Shown: positions 36,664-45,519 of the stretch, piece after piece | Layout of the letters: each line of letters begins with the position of its first letter | How positions within the stretch are numbered: the first letter of the stretch is position 1 | Assembly (NCBI RefSeq): GCF_004342115.1 | Contig: NZ_SMAC01000017.1 | Span: forward strand, 1 to 63,609 | Origin: Mannheimia haemolytica | GTDB lineage: Bacteria > Pseudomonadota > Gammaproteobacteria > Enterobacterales > Pasteurellaceae | Length of the DNA stretch: 63,609 nt | Reading direction: 5' to 3' | Program-made: the position numbers and the translations under genes | Notes under the pieces: generated by a model | The model's database searches: none | The model's input: the letters and a program-made list of their open reading frames with translations, nothing else | What the model was told of the DNA's origin: nothing

Positions 36664-37560
36664 TTATGGGTTTAAGAAAACGTTCTCGGTTAAAATCGGA
36701 TCTTGGAATACAAAACTGGCTGCGAGTAGTTTTTCCGGAATGAGCTGTTGATTATCTAAGACTAAACAAGCTCGTTCGCCTAAGCCTAATTTCAAGGCAA
36801 ATTCAGGCACAGTAAAGAATGCCGGGCGATTAACAGCATTCGCTAAAATACGATTAAATTCTTCATTTCTCACCGGATTTGGTGCAACAAAATTATAAGC
36901 ACCCGAACAATTTGCATTTTTGAGCAGAAAAATGACCGCTTGTACGTGATCCCGGCGGCTGATCCACGCCCAATATTGTTTGCCTGAACCAAGTTTTCCG
37001 CCTAATCCGCATCGATAAAGCGGTAAAATTTTCTTTAATGCTCCGCCTTCGGGCGAAAATACCGTGCCGGTACGAATTAAACACACTCGGGTTTTATCAC
37101 TTGCGGCTTTTAGTGCAGCGGCTTCCCACTGTTGGCAAAGCCGGTTGGTAAAGCAATCTTGATAACAAGCAGTCGATTCTGTATAAAAATTTGCAGAAGG
37201 AGGCAAATCGCCATAAATCCCGATTGCCGAACCGGAGAGAAAAGTATGCGGAGGGTTAGAGCTTGCATTCATTAATTGACTGAGCTTATTCGTTAGGTTA
37301 ACCCGGCTTTCAATCAATTTCTGTTTTTGTTCGTCTGTCCAACGTTTATCAAAAATCGGCTCACCGGCAAGGTTAATTACTGCATCAAAATCATTTAAAT
37401 CAACAAGTTCATCAAGTGAATAGCAATAATTAATCTGTAAATCACCACTTTTCGCTTCTGTATCTCTAGTAAGAAGTGTAAAGTGGTGATTTTCAGATTT
37501 TAATTGCTGGATTAATTCACGCCCAATAAAACCCGTACCACCTGTTATAAAAATGTGCAT
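36664..37560 (-). CDS. yfcH: YfcH-like NAD(P)-binding epimerase homologue
   Basis: 298 residues, extended SDR superfamily (TIGR01777 type), same length as E. coli YfcH. N-terminal ITGGTGFIGRELIQQL dinucleotide fold, INLAGEPIFDKRWTDEQK and SGSAIGIYG segments, and ISRRDHVQAV are diagnostic of the subgroup. Substrate unknown. It lies after argR on the same strand; yfcH, argR and mdh are neighbours in H. influenzae too. An uptake signal is inside near 36932. Confidence 0.88.
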   Translation of the reverse strand: MHIFITGGTGFIGRELIQQLKSENHHFTLLTRDTEAKSGDLQINYCYSLDELVDLNDFDAVINLAGEPIFDKRWTDEQKQKLIESRVNLTNKLSQLMNASSNPPHTFLSGSAIGIYGDLPPSANFYTESTACYQDCFTNRLCQQWEAAALKAASDKTRVCLIRTGTVFSPEGGALKKILPLYRCGLGGKLGSGKQYWAWISRRDHVQAVIFLLKNANCSGAYNFVAPNPVRNEEFNRILANAVNRPAFFTVPEFALKLGLGERACLVLDNQQLIPEKLLAASFVFQDPILTENVFLNP

Positions 37561-37609
37561 AATAATCTCCTAAAAAATAAGGAGAACATTAAGTCCTCCT
37601 TTACTTATT

Positions 37610-38089
37610 CTATAATGATGTTTCAAATAACTGTGTCACATTCTTCACCAATTTTTCAATTTGCATATTGCGTACCGGCGTTATAAAAATCGTATCATCG
37701 CCAGCAATAGTGCCTAAAATACCTTCGGCTTTACCCATTGAATCGAGCAAACGTGCAATCAGTTGAGCCGCACCGGGGCTGGTTTTGACCACAATTAACG
37801 CATCATTATGATCAATATCTACCACCAAATTTTTAAGTGGGCTGGAGGTAGTCGGTACACTTAATTCGACTGGTAGCTGATACACCATTTCCATTTTAGG
37901 ATTACGGGTTCTGACTGCACCAAATTTTGATAACATTCGAGAAACTTTGGATTGGTTGATATTATCAAAGCCCATCTCTTGTAGTGCGGCAACAATTTCA
38001 CTTTGCGAGCCGAATTTTTCTTCCTTTAACAGCGATTTAAACGCTTCTGATAAACTATCTATCTTGTCCACTTTCACACTCTTATTCAC
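37610..38089 (-). CDS. argR: Arginine repressor ArgR
   Basis: Arginine-sensing regulator with an N-terminal winged helix ([20 protein letters not shown] near residue 45) and a C-terminal hexamerisation/arginine domain ([49 protein letters not shown]). The 159-residue version begins at a GTG; other GTG codons 4 and 6 codons inside could also start it, as no strong ribosome site is seen. Divergent from mdh. Confidence 0.93.
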   Translation of the reverse strand: MNKSVKVDKIDSLSEAFKSLLKEEKFGSQSEIVAALQEMGFDNINQSKVSRMLSKFGAVRTRNPKMEMVYQLPVELSVPTTSSPLKNLVVDIDHNDALIVVKTSPGAAQLIARLLDSMGKAEGILGTIAGDDTIFITPVRNMQIEKLVKNVTQLFETSL

Positions 38090-38092
38090 AAA

Positions 38093-38131
38093 AACTTAAA
38101 AATATTCATAATTCTTGCTTATTTATGCAAA
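38093..38131 (-). promoter_or_regulatory. Tandem ARG boxes upstream of argR
   Basis: Two 18-bp sites separated by 3 bp, the usual ARG-box arrangement: 38114-38131 with TTGCTTATTTATGCAA at its core (near palindrome), and 38093-38110 with a perfect right half (ATTCATA) but a poor left half. They suggest ArgR autoregulation. Confidence 0.45.
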
Positions 38132-38198
38132 TAAATCAATAAAACCCATAAAAATCAGCTAAAAATTTGCTCTATGTCTCAAAAATGAGATTTGCCGT

Positions 38199-38239
38199 TT
38201 GAATCGCCCAAAAAATTGGCTTAGACTAAATTGGTCTAA
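38199..38239 (+). promoter_or_regulatory. mdh promoter with overlapping palindrome
   Basis: TTGAAT (38199-38204), 17-bp spacer, TAGACT (38222-38227). A near-perfect 19-bp palindrome, TTAGACTAA-A-TTGGTCTAA (38221-38239), covers the -10 and start site, 28 bp before the mdh ATG. This looks like an operator. Factor unknown; it does not match ARG, PurR, LexA or Fur boxes. Confidence 0.5.
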
Positions 38240-38266
38240 ACTTCCATAACATTTAGGAGAAATTTT

Positions 38267-39235
38267 ATGTGTCAAAGTAAAAAAGTTGCCCTTTTAGGTG
38301 CTGCAGGTGGAATCGGTCAATCACTCGCCTTATTATTAAAACTCAATTTACCGGCTAAATCTGAATTATCTCTTTACGATATTTCCCCTGTTACTCCAGG
38401 AATTGCAGTGGATTTAAGCCATATTCCAACTGATGTAAAAGTAACCGGTTTTGCAGGTGAAGATCCGACTGAGGCACTAAAAGATGCCGATGTGGTCGTT
38501 ATTTCTGCTGGTGTTGCCCGTAAGCCGGGGATGACACGTGCCGATTTATTCAATACGAATGCCACTATCGTGCATAACTTAGTCGAAAAAGCAGCGAAAG
38601 TTTGCCCTAAAGCTTGCATTGCAATTATTACTAACCCGGTAAACACCATTATTCCGATTGCGGCAGAAGTATTGAAAAAAGCCGGTGTGTATGACAAAAA
38701 TAAACTTTTCGGTGTTACAACATTAGATGTTATTCGAGCGAATACCTTTGTGGCTGAAGCGAAAGACGTGAATGTGAAATATGTAAGAGTGCCTGTGATT
38801 GGCGGACATTCCGGCACAACTATTCTTCCACTGCTTTCACAAGCAACAGTAAATGGCTTAAAACTTGAGTTCACTCAAGAACAAATCGAGCAATTAACTC
38901 ATCGTATCCAAAACGCCGGTACTGAAGTGGTTGAGGCAAAAGCAGGTGGTGGCTCAGCAACCTTATCTATGGCTCAAGCAGGAGCAGAATTTGCACTTGG
39001 TTTAGTGAGAGCCTTAATCGGGGAAGATGTCATTCGTTATGCTTATGTAGATAATGCCAATGGCGAAACCTCTCCGGCATTCTTTGCTTACCCGATTCGT
39101 TTAGGTACAAATGGTGTGGAAAAAGTTCTACCTATCGGCAATCTCAGCGAATTTGAAAAAGATCAACTAGAGCAGTTAATTCCTGTATTAAATGATGAAA
39201 TTCAGTTAGGACAAACTTTTAATAAAAATGCTTAA
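38267..39235 (+). CDS. mdh: Malate dehydrogenase
   Basis: NAD-dependent malate/oxaloacetate interconversion. 322 residues of the enterobacterial type: [16 protein letters not shown] near residue 8, substrate arginines in [14 protein letters not shown] near 82, catalytic His in [13 protein letters not shown] near 182. The start has four extra residues (CQSK) relative to E. coli. A TTTAGGAG ribosome site is present. Followed by a terminator. Confidence 0.97.
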   Translation: MCQSKKVALLGAAGGIGQSLALLLKLNLPAKSELSLYDISPVTPGIAVDLSHIPTDVKVTGFAGEDPTEALKDADVVVISAGVARKPGMTRADLFNTNATIVHNLVEKAAKVCPKACIAIITNPVNTIIPIAAEVLKKAGVYDKNKLFGVTTLDVIRANTFVAEAKDVNVKYVRVPVIGGHSGTTILPLLSQATVNGLKLEFTQEQIEQLTHRIQNAGTEVVEAKAGGGSATLSMAQAGAEFALGLVRALIGEDVIRYAYVDNANGETSPAFFAYPIRLGTNGVEKVLPIGNLSEFEKDQLEQLIPVLNDEIQLGQTFNKNA

Positions 39236-39246
39236 GGCATAACTTT

Positions 39247-39271
39247 AAGGGTTGAGAAATCAGCCCTTTTT
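39247..39271 (+). terminator. Terminator after mdh
   Basis: AAGGGTTGA (39247-39255) pairs with TCAGCCCTT (39260-39268) with one wobble, followed by T residues. Confidence 0.8.
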
Positions 39272-39311
39272 AACATTCTCTCAATTAAAAATATAAAAAC
39301 GGAAATTACCC

Positions 39312-39608
39312 ATGAAAAAACACAATATCATTATACTTACATTGGCTTCAGCATCGGTTGTAGCTTGCAGATCGAACACCCCCGTTCAAGTCGTAAATGG
39401 CGACAAAAATATAGACTATTCTCAACCTAAAACGATCTATATTAGTGAAACCAATACTCAACCGCCAGCCCTAACTAAACAGGAAAAGATTAAACCATCG
39501 AATGCTACTGCTCTTTGTTTTAACGGTAGTTACTCTACTGATATTCAGAATCCCTGCAAGAAAGATGGCGGAGTTAAGCAATATTTTGCCCATCATCACG
39601 CCAATTAA
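39312..39608 (+). CDS. Small lipoprotein with Cys-Gly-Gly tail motif
   Basis: 98 residues. A classic lipoprotein signal: basic MKKHN start, hydrophobic ILTLASAS, lipobox VVAC with C19. The next residues (RSNTP) lack Asp at +2, so Lol-dependent outer-membrane transfer is expected. The C-terminus ALCFNGSYSTDIQNPCKKDG followed by GV resembles the CxDGTxS...CxxHGGV pattern of DUF3761-type secreted proteins, with two Cys that could form a disulfide. Function unknown. Stands alone after the mdh terminator. Confidence 0.75.
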   Translation: MKKHNIIILTLASASVVACRSNTPVQVVNGDKNIDYSQPKTIYISETNTQPPALTKQEKIKPSNATALCFNGSYSTDIQNPCKKDGGVKQYFAHHHAN

Positions 39609-39623
39609 AAACCCCATAAAAAA

Positions 39624-39656
39624 ATGCACAATGTATCTTCCCATTGTGCATTTTTT
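39624..39656. terminator. Bidirectional terminator
   Basis: ATGCACAATG (39624-39633) pairs perfectly with CATTGTGCAT (39642-39651), with A/T runs on both flanks. It separates the converging lipoprotein gene and the 57-residue ORF. Confidence 0.85.
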
Positions 39657-39830
39657 CTATGTTTTATTTTCTGATTTTTCTGGCTGCTCTTTTTCCGGTT
39701 CAGGGTCAAACTTCACCACAGGGACACAACCTCGGCAAGCACCTTGATTTACCCCTAGCTCATCGCAAAAGGCATCATATTTCTCAAGTGCTTTTTTAAA
39801 CCAGCCTTTCTTTTCTGTTTGCTCGCTCAT
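39657..39830 (-). CDS. 57-residue CxxC-containing protein
   Basis: Starts at the ATG at 39830, behind GGAAGAG, and ends at the shared terminator. The product is highly charged, begins MSEQTEKKGWFKKALEKYD, has cysteines in DAFCDELG and GACRGCVP, then a Pro/Glu/Lys-rich tail. No signal peptide or membrane span, so a small cytoplasmic protein, perhaps metal-binding through three Cys. It resembles small uncharacterised Pasteurellaceae proteins, but I do not know a function. Confidence 0.72.
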   Translation of the reverse strand: MSEQTEKKGWFKKALEKYDAFCDELGVNQGACRGCVPVVKFDPEPEKEQPEKSENKT

Positions 39831-39917
39831 CATCTCTTCCTTTTATGTTGAATTATTAATGCAAGCGGTCAAATTTTGCTGAATTTTTCCACTTGTCATC
39901 ATTAATTGCAGGAATTG

Positions 39918-40424
<507 letters not shown>

Positions 40425-41288
40425 TTAATGTTGAAATAAATGATTGGCATTAAGTAATAAACATAATGCCGTTAAGTCCCCGAAGTTTACCACAAAATCA
40501 GCTTGTGCTTGCACTTTTGGTTTAGCGTGCAAAGCAACGCCTAAACTGGCGGTTTTTAACATTGGCAGATCGTTTGCCCCATCGCCTACTGCAACCCATT
40601 GATTTTGTGGAATATTAAAGGTTGTTGCCAAATTTTTTAAGGTATCGGCTTTATGTTGAGCATCCACTACTTTGCCTAACACCTTGCCGGTTAATTTACC
40701 GTCAATAATTTCCAGTTGGTTAGAGACCGCAAAATCCAACCCGTATTTTTGTTTTAAGTAATCGGCGAAGTAATCAAATCCACCGGACGCAATCGCTAAT
40801 TTCCAGCCGTGTTCCTTAAGAATAGCAACCATCTGCTCAAAGCCGTCCATAAGCGGTAGATTTTCCCGCACTTTTTGCAAAATGCTTTCCGATGCATTTT
40901 CCAGCGTGCCGACTCGCTTGCGTAAACTTTGCTCGAAATCCAGCTCGCCCCGCATTGCACTGGCAGTAATGGCGGACACCACCTCGCCGGTGCCGGCAAG
41001 TTTGGCAATCTCATCAATACATTCAATTTTAATAGCGGTGGAATCCATATCCATTAATAGCAAACCGCCTTGGTTTAAGGTTGGAATAATAGTGAGATCG
41101 CTAATATCCGCATTGATTTTCTGTGCCGTTTCACGCAGCTCGCAAGCGGTTAAATTTGTGGAAAAAAATGCAATTTTGTAGTCTAAATAGACCGCTTGTT
41201 TCAGCAAAATTGCTGCCGTTTGTTGTGAAAACTGTTCAATTTCACGCTCGTTTAAGGTTTTTGAATAGATAAAAATTGTGTTTGTCAT
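40425..41288 (-). CDS. serB: Phosphoserine phosphatase SerB
   Basis: Last step of serine synthesis, linking to GlyA. 287 residues; HAD phosphatase with nucleophile motif DMDST at 80-84, SGGF near 188 and GDGANDLPML near 237. The N-terminal region is shorter than in E. coli SerB (322). Divergent from ytjB, the same arrangement as serB/smp in E. coli. Two opposed uptake signals lie within the 5' part of the coding region (about 41142 and 41191). Confidence 0.96.
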   Translation of the reverse strand: MTNTIFIYSKTLNEREIEQFSQQTAAILLKQAVYLDYKIAFFSTNLTACELRETAQKINADISDLTIIPTLNQGGLLLMDMDSTAIKIECIDEIAKLAGTGEVVSAITASAMRGELDFEQSLRKRVGTLENASESILQKVRENLPLMDGFEQMVAILKEHGWKLAIASGGFDYFADYLKQKYGLDFAVSNQLEIIDGKLTGKVLGKVVDAQHKADTLKNLATTFNIPQNQWVAVGDGANDLPMLKTASLGVALHAKPKVQAQADFVVNFGDLTALCLLLNANHLFQH

Positions 41289-41373
41289 TGTCTTATTTTA
41301 GGTTGTTTAAATTTACTGCACTAATCTAACAGAAAAGCGTGCTACAATCACGCATCATTTTGAGGGAATTTCA

Positions 41374-42033
41374 ATGTACATTAGTCGTGAAAAAATAACG
41401 AAAACGCTTTTGCTGGCAGGGATTACGCTACTCTGCTGTGGGATCGTGGCTGTTATTTTAATGGGCGTAAACCAATTTAAGCTAGGCTCACAATTAGCCA
41501 GCATTAATCAAGTATCAAACCTTTCACACCTATTGGTTCGCCAGCAAGCGAATATTTTTTCGTTTTTGTTAGTTAAAAATGCCAAAACCGATGAGCTGGT
41601 TGATGCGTTGGATAGTTTTGCCAAAGAAGATTTTATTATTGATGCCAATATCTATTCACCAAATGGCGTGCTACTGGCTCAAAGCCAAAATGCGAAAGAT
41701 TTAAAAGTATTGCTCGATTCAGAGCAATCTGCCAAAACTCAGCAAATTGTTGAGCCAATATTTTCTCAACAGGCGTTGGTTGGCTTTTTACGCGTCACGT
41801 TTGATGCAGAATATGGGCAAACTACTAAAGCACGAGTAGAGCAACAATTTCATCAACTTTATGGGGAAATAATTATTTTGCTACTCACAGGTATATTGTT
41901 GGCAAGTAGCATTAACTACTATTTTCGTCGTAAAATTCATCATGTACAGATAAGCCCAAAACCACTTATGAGTCAAGTAAAAACCCAAACCCAGCGTTTT
42001 CACTCACGTCGCCGTTGGATTAAGCGTAAATAG
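41374..42033 (+). CDS. ytjB: SMP/YtjB-family membrane protein
   Basis: 219 residues with an N-terminal transmembrane helix (about 10-30), a periplasmic domain (about 35-160), a second helix (about 165-182) and a basic cytoplasmic tail. Matches the Smp/YtjB family that sits divergent from serB in enterobacteria. Function unknown; the layout is sensor-like without an output domain. Confidence 0.85.
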   Translation: MYISREKITKTLLLAGITLLCCGIVAVILMGVNQFKLGSQLASINQVSNLSHLLVRQQANIFSFLLVKNAKTDELVDALDSFAKEDFIIDANIYSPNGVLLAQSQNAKDLKVLLDSEQSAKTQQIVEPIFSQQALVGFLRVTFDAEYGQTTKARVEQQFHQLYGEIIILLLTGILLASSINYYFRRKIHHVQISPKPLMSQVKTQTQRFHSRRRWIKRK

Positions 42034-42056
42034 TTTACACTCAAATGGATAAACGA

Positions 42057-42084
42057 TTGTAATTTGAGCGAATAAGCGTATAAT
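42057..42084 (+). promoter_or_regulatory. infA promoter
   Basis: TTGTAA (42057-42062), 16-bp spacer, perfect TATAAT (42079-42084), giving a leader of about 52 nt before infA. Confidence 0.7.
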
Positions 42085-42142
42085 ATCCGCCGTTTTTCGC
42101 CGAATGGCATCATATAAAAATTAAAACTTTAAAGAGGAATAA

Positions 42143-42361
<219 letters not shown>

Positions 42362-42374
42362 TTCAGCATAAAAT

Positions 42375-42401
42375 AAGGCGAACAATTGTGTTCGCCTTTT
42401 T
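42375..42401 (+). terminator. Terminator after infA
   Basis: A perfect 10-bp stem, AAGGCGAACA (42375-42384) with TGTTCGCCTT (42389-42398), loop ATTG, then T residues. Confidence 0.9.
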
Positions 42402-42411
42402 GTTTGGTTTT

Positions 42412-42459
42412 TTAGTTATTTGCTTTTTTAGTTATTTGCTTTTTTAGTTATTTGCTTTT
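42412..42459. repeat. Three tandem 16-bp repeats at end of yhiN
   Basis: TTAGTTATTTGCTTTT is present three times head to tail (42412-42427, 42428-42443, 42444-42459). The third copy includes the stop codon and last codons of the minus-strand yhiN gene, so the gene end has been copied outwards. 16 bp is not a multiple of three. Confidence 0.9.
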
Positions 42460-43641
42460 TTCAATAATCCCTTCTGCACAGGCAAAAGCAGATGACCACG
42501 CCCATTGGAAATTATAACCACCAAGCCAGCCGGTAACATCCAGCACTTCGCCGATAAAATAAAGCCCTGCTGTATTTTTCGCTTCCATCGTTTTAGATGA
42601 AATATAGTCGGTATCAACACCGCCTTTGGTTACTTCCGCTGTACGATAGCCTTCCGTGCCGTTTGGCAAGAAATGCCAATGGTGGATAAATTGCTCTAAT
42701 AAGGTCAGATCTTTTTTACTCAAATCGGCAATCACTTTATCGGTCAGCAATTTCTGTTCCAGCCAAACTTCAACCAATTTTTTAGGTAAATAACGAGATA
42801 ATACGGTTTTTAGCTGTAATTTCGGCGAAGATTGGCGTAGTTCGCTCAATATATCGGTAATGGACTGCGAAGGTAGCAGATCAATCTCTACCGTTTCCCC
42901 CAATTCCCAATAATTGGAAATCTGCAAAATTGCCGGGCCGGATAAGCCTCTGTGCGTAAACAACATCTGATTGCTAAAACTTTTGCCATTGGCGGAAACA
43001 GTAATCGGCAGTGCAATGCCGGAAAGCTCGGCAAAATATTTATCGCTCTCTTTCCAAGTAAAAGGCACAAGGCTTGCACGTGGTGGCACAACAGGAATAC
43101 CAAACTGCTCGGCAAGTTGATAGCCAAAAGGGCTTGCCCCGAGAGCCGGCATTGAAAGCCCTCCGGTTGTAATCACTAAGTGTTCGGATTGGAACTTGCC
43201 ACAAGCGGTCGAAATTTCAAAAAAATTTGCAACTTTTTCCACAGAAATGACCGCTTGCCGTAACAGAATCTCAACCTTGCCTTTGTTGCATTCTGCTTGT
43301 AGTAAATCGACAATTTGTTGCGAGCTTTCATCACAAAACAACTGCCCTAGCTCTTTTTCGTGATAGCTAATGCCATAGTGGCTGACAAGCGAAATAAAAT
43401 CCCATTGGGTATAACGTGAAAGGGCGGATTTCACAAAATGGCGGTTTTGGCTAAGGTAATTTCCGGCACTTACGTCTAAATTCGTAAAATTGCAAAAACC
43501 ACCGCCAGACATTAAAATTTTACGTCCGACTTTCTTACCGCTGTCTAACACCACCACTTTTTTGCCAGCTTGCCCCAGTTGGGCAGCACAAAACAGCCCT
43601 GCCGCACCGGCACCAATCACCACAACATCAATATTTTGCAT
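42448..43641 (-). CDS. yhiN: YhiN/HI0933-type flavoprotein
   Basis: 397-residue NAD(P)/FAD-dependent oxidoreductase of the HI0933 family. FAD-binding GAGAAGLFCAAQLGQAG near residue 10, GRKILMSGGGFCNFTN near 39, TGGLSMPALGASPFGY near 158 and a C-terminal GLYFIGEVLDVTGWLGGYNFQWAW. Physiological reaction unknown. Translationally linked to the DsrE gene upstream: TAATG overlap of stop and start. Two opposed uptake signals lie inside (about 43202 and 43249). Confidence 0.9.
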   Translation of the reverse strand: MQNIDVVVIGAGAAGLFCAAQLGQAGKKVVVLDSGKKVGRKILMSGGGFCNFTNLDVSAGNYLSQNRHFVKSALSRYTQWDFISLVSHYGISYHEKELGQLFCDESSQQIVDLLQAECNKGKVEILLRQAVISVEKVANFFEISTACGKFQSEHLVITTGGLSMPALGASPFGYQLAEQFGIPVVPPRASLVPFTWKESDKYFAELSGIALPITVSANGKSFSNQMLFTHRGLSGPAILQISNYWELGETVEIDLLPSQSITDILSELRQSSPKLQLKTVLSRYLPKKLVEVWLEQKLLTDKVIADLSKKDLTLLEQFIHHWHFLPNGTEGYRTAEVTKGGVDTDYISSKTMEAKNTAGLYFIGEVLDVTGWLGGYNFQWAWSSAFACAEGIIEKSK

Positions 43642-44009
43642 TAAAAATTCAGTACCTTATCTGCTTGAATTGTCCAATCTGCCAGTTCAATTAATGTGCC
43701 AATCTCTACCCCATCGGCTAAAGGCAAATCTGTAATCCCTCGAGCATTAGTACAGGTTTTGCATAATTTTACGTTTGCCCCTTGGGCGGTTAAAATTTCC
43801 AGCATTTGCTGAATATGATAACCCTCTGCCGGATTTTGCTTTGCCAGCCCTGCGGTGACTGCATCCGACATTAAGAAAAGTTTAATTTCCGTATTGGCTT
43901 TATGTTGTTCTTGAATTTGTAATGCCAAACGCAACGCACTGAAAAACGTTTCATTGCCGTAAGGAGCAGAATTGATGATAAAAAGAAGTTTTTGAACTGA
44001 ATTAGACAT
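43641..44009 (-). CDS. DsrE-family protein (YchN-like)
   Basis: 122 residues from the ATG at 44009 (MSNSVQKLLF), supported by GAGG upstream; a longer frame from 44036 lacks support. DsrE/YchN fold with NSAPYGNETFFSALRLALQI near residue 12 and a Cys pair in LCKTCTNARGI near 87, the position used for persulfide handling in sulfur-relay relatives. Stop overlaps the yhiN start by 1 nt, so the two likely act together or are at least co-expressed. Confidence 0.85.
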   Translation of the reverse strand: MSNSVQKLLFIINSAPYGNETFFSALRLALQIQEQHKANTEIKLFLMSDAVTAGLAKQNPAEGYHIQQMLEILTAQGANVKLCKTCTNARGITDLPLADGVEIGTLIELADWTIQADKVLNF

Positions 44010-44055
44010 TGTTTTACCTCGGAATACACGAAACACATAGATAATGAATCAAATA

Positions 44056-44120
44056 CCCTCTCCCCTTTGTGGGAGAGGGATAGATTTTTCTTCGTTTAGA
44101 AGAAAAATCAGGGAGAGGGG
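44056..44120. repeat. CCCTCTCCC/GATTTTTC dyad repeat, second copy
   Basis: CCCTCTCCC (44056-44064) pairs with GGGAGAGGG (44071-44079), then GATTTTTCTTC (44083-44093) with GAAGAAAAATC (44099-44109), then GGGAGAGGGG. The same modules as in 20113-20164, in swapped order. Lies between the NCS2 permease and the DsrE gene. Confidence 0.75.
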
Positions 44121-44127
44121 GTAGAGC

Positions 44128-45423
44128 TTAACCCACCCACACAAATTTAGCAATAAAGAGAAGTGAAACCACTAAAACAGAAAGGTTGATTTCTTTCCAA
44201 CGCCCTGTAAAGGCTTTCATTACGCAGTAGCTGATAAAGCCGAATGCAATCCCTTCAGTGATGGAGTAAGTAAACGGCATCATTGCGGTAGTAATAAATG
44301 CCGGCGTAGCTTCAGTTAAATCGTCCCATTTTACTTCAATTAAGCTAGATGCCATTAAAATTCCTACAAATACCAATGCCCCCGCAGTTGCATAGGCAGG
44401 TACTAACCCTGCAAGTGGTGAGAAGAAAATGGTTAATAGGAATAAGATCCCAACTAACACCGCAGTTAAGCCGGTACGACCGCCAACTGAAACGCCGGAG
44501 CCACTTTCAATATAGGTAGAAATCGCTGAAGTTCCCATATAAGAGCCTGCCATTGCAGCGGTACTATCTACTAGCAGAGCTTGTTTCATTTTCGGGAAAC
44601 GCCCTTGTTCATCCGCAAAGCCTGCTTTGGTAGTCACCGCAATTAAGGTGCCGGAAGAGTCAAACAGGTTTACCAACATAAAGGAGAAAATGATCCCGAG
44701 TAAGGCAACATCAAAAGCACCGGCAATATCAACCTGCCCCACAACTGCCCCAAGGCTTGGTGGCATAGACATTATGCCGTTAAAGCTCACCGCCGGGTCA
44801 AAGGCTAAGGCAAGAGCGGTAACAATCACAATTGAAATTAACACGCCTGAGTGAATACCTTTCGCCGCTAATACAACAATGATGAAAAAGCCTAAAATCC
44901 CCATTAACACTTTCGGGTCGTGCAAATCACCTAGTGCCACAAGCGTTGCCGGATTTGGCACCACCAAGCCCATATTTTTAAAACCGATTAGGGCAATGAA
45001 TAAACCGATACCGGCACCAATACCTACACGTAAACCAAGTGGAATCGCAGACATAAACCAGTAACGAACTTGTAATACAGTTAATAGGAATAAGCCAACA
45101 GAGCCTAAGAAAATCGCCCCTATACCCACTTGCCACGAGTAACCTAATTTTTGCACCACTACGAATGCAAAAAAGGCATTTAAGCCCATTGCCGGTGCAA
45201 GAGCAATCGGTAAATTACTGAATAACCCCATTGCGATAGTACCAAAAGCGGCAATTAAACAAGTAGTCACGAACACTACTTGGGTGTCCATTCCCGCCAC
45301 GCCTAAAATAGACGGATTGACGAAAACAATATAAACCATTGTGAAAAAGGTAGTAATACCGGCGATAATTTCGGTTTTTACATTACTGCCTTTTGCTTTG
45401 AGCTGAAATAATTTTTCTAACAT
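44128..45423 (-). CDS. NCS2 purine permease (AzgA/YjcD-like)
   Basis: 431 residues from the ATG at 45423 (MLEKLFQLKAKG) with GAAGG upstream. About 12-14 hydrophobic spans. Family motifs: GITTFFTMVYIVFVNPSIL near 24, GLNAFFAF near 84, LVNLFDSSGTLIAV near 250 and GTSAISTYIESGSGV near 303, the NCS2 substrate region for hypoxanthine/guanine or adenine. A 14-bp stem hairpin lies in the upstream gap, but no purine riboswitch core was seen. Confidence 0.9.
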   Translation of the reverse strand: MLEKLFQLKAKGSNVKTEIIAGITTFFTMVYIVFVNPSILGVAGMDTQVVFVTTCLIAAFGTIAMGLFSNLPIALAPAMGLNAFFAFVVVQKLGYSWQVGIGAIFLGSVGLFLLTVLQVRYWFMSAIPLGLRVGIGAGIGLFIALIGFKNMGLVVPNPATLVALGDLHDPKVLMGILGFFIIVVLAAKGIHSGVLISIVIVTALALAFDPAVSFNGIMSMPPSLGAVVGQVDIAGAFDVALLGIIFSFMLVNLFDSSGTLIAVTTKAGFADEQGRFPKMKQALLVDSTAAMAGSYMGTSAISTYIESGSGVSVGGRTGLTAVLVGILFLLTIFFSPLAGLVPAYATAGALVFVGILMASSLIEVKWDDLTEATPAFITTAMMPFTYSITEGIAFGFISYCVMKAFTGRWKEINLSVLVVSLLFIAKFVWVG

Positions 45424-45450
45424 AAAACCTTCGGTGTTTAAACAAAATGA

Positions 45451-45482
45451 CAACGCCCAAGCAATCGGTTGCTCGGGCGTTG
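45451..45482 (-). terminator. Hairpin between usg and permease
   Basis: CAACGCCCAAGCAA (45451-45464) and TTGCTCGGGCGTTG (45469-45482) pair over 14 bp with one wobble, loop TCGG. On the minus strand ATTTTGTTT follows, so it likely ends the usg transcript; it could instead lie in the permease leader. Confidence 0.65.
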
Positions 45483-45519
45483 ACGATTTTTATCACGGAA
45501 TAAATACTTTTGCAAGCAC

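Noticed and set aside
39502-39747. Frame overlapping the lipoprotein gene and its terminator
   Set aside because: It crosses the terminator and has no family resemblance; the lipoprotein frame has a clear signal sequence.
42412-42459. CRISPR array
   Set aside because: Units are contiguous 16-mers without spacers.
45424-45519. Purine riboswitch ahead of the NCS2 permease
   Set aside because: The hairpin is a simple 14-bp stem; no conserved three-way-junction core is present.
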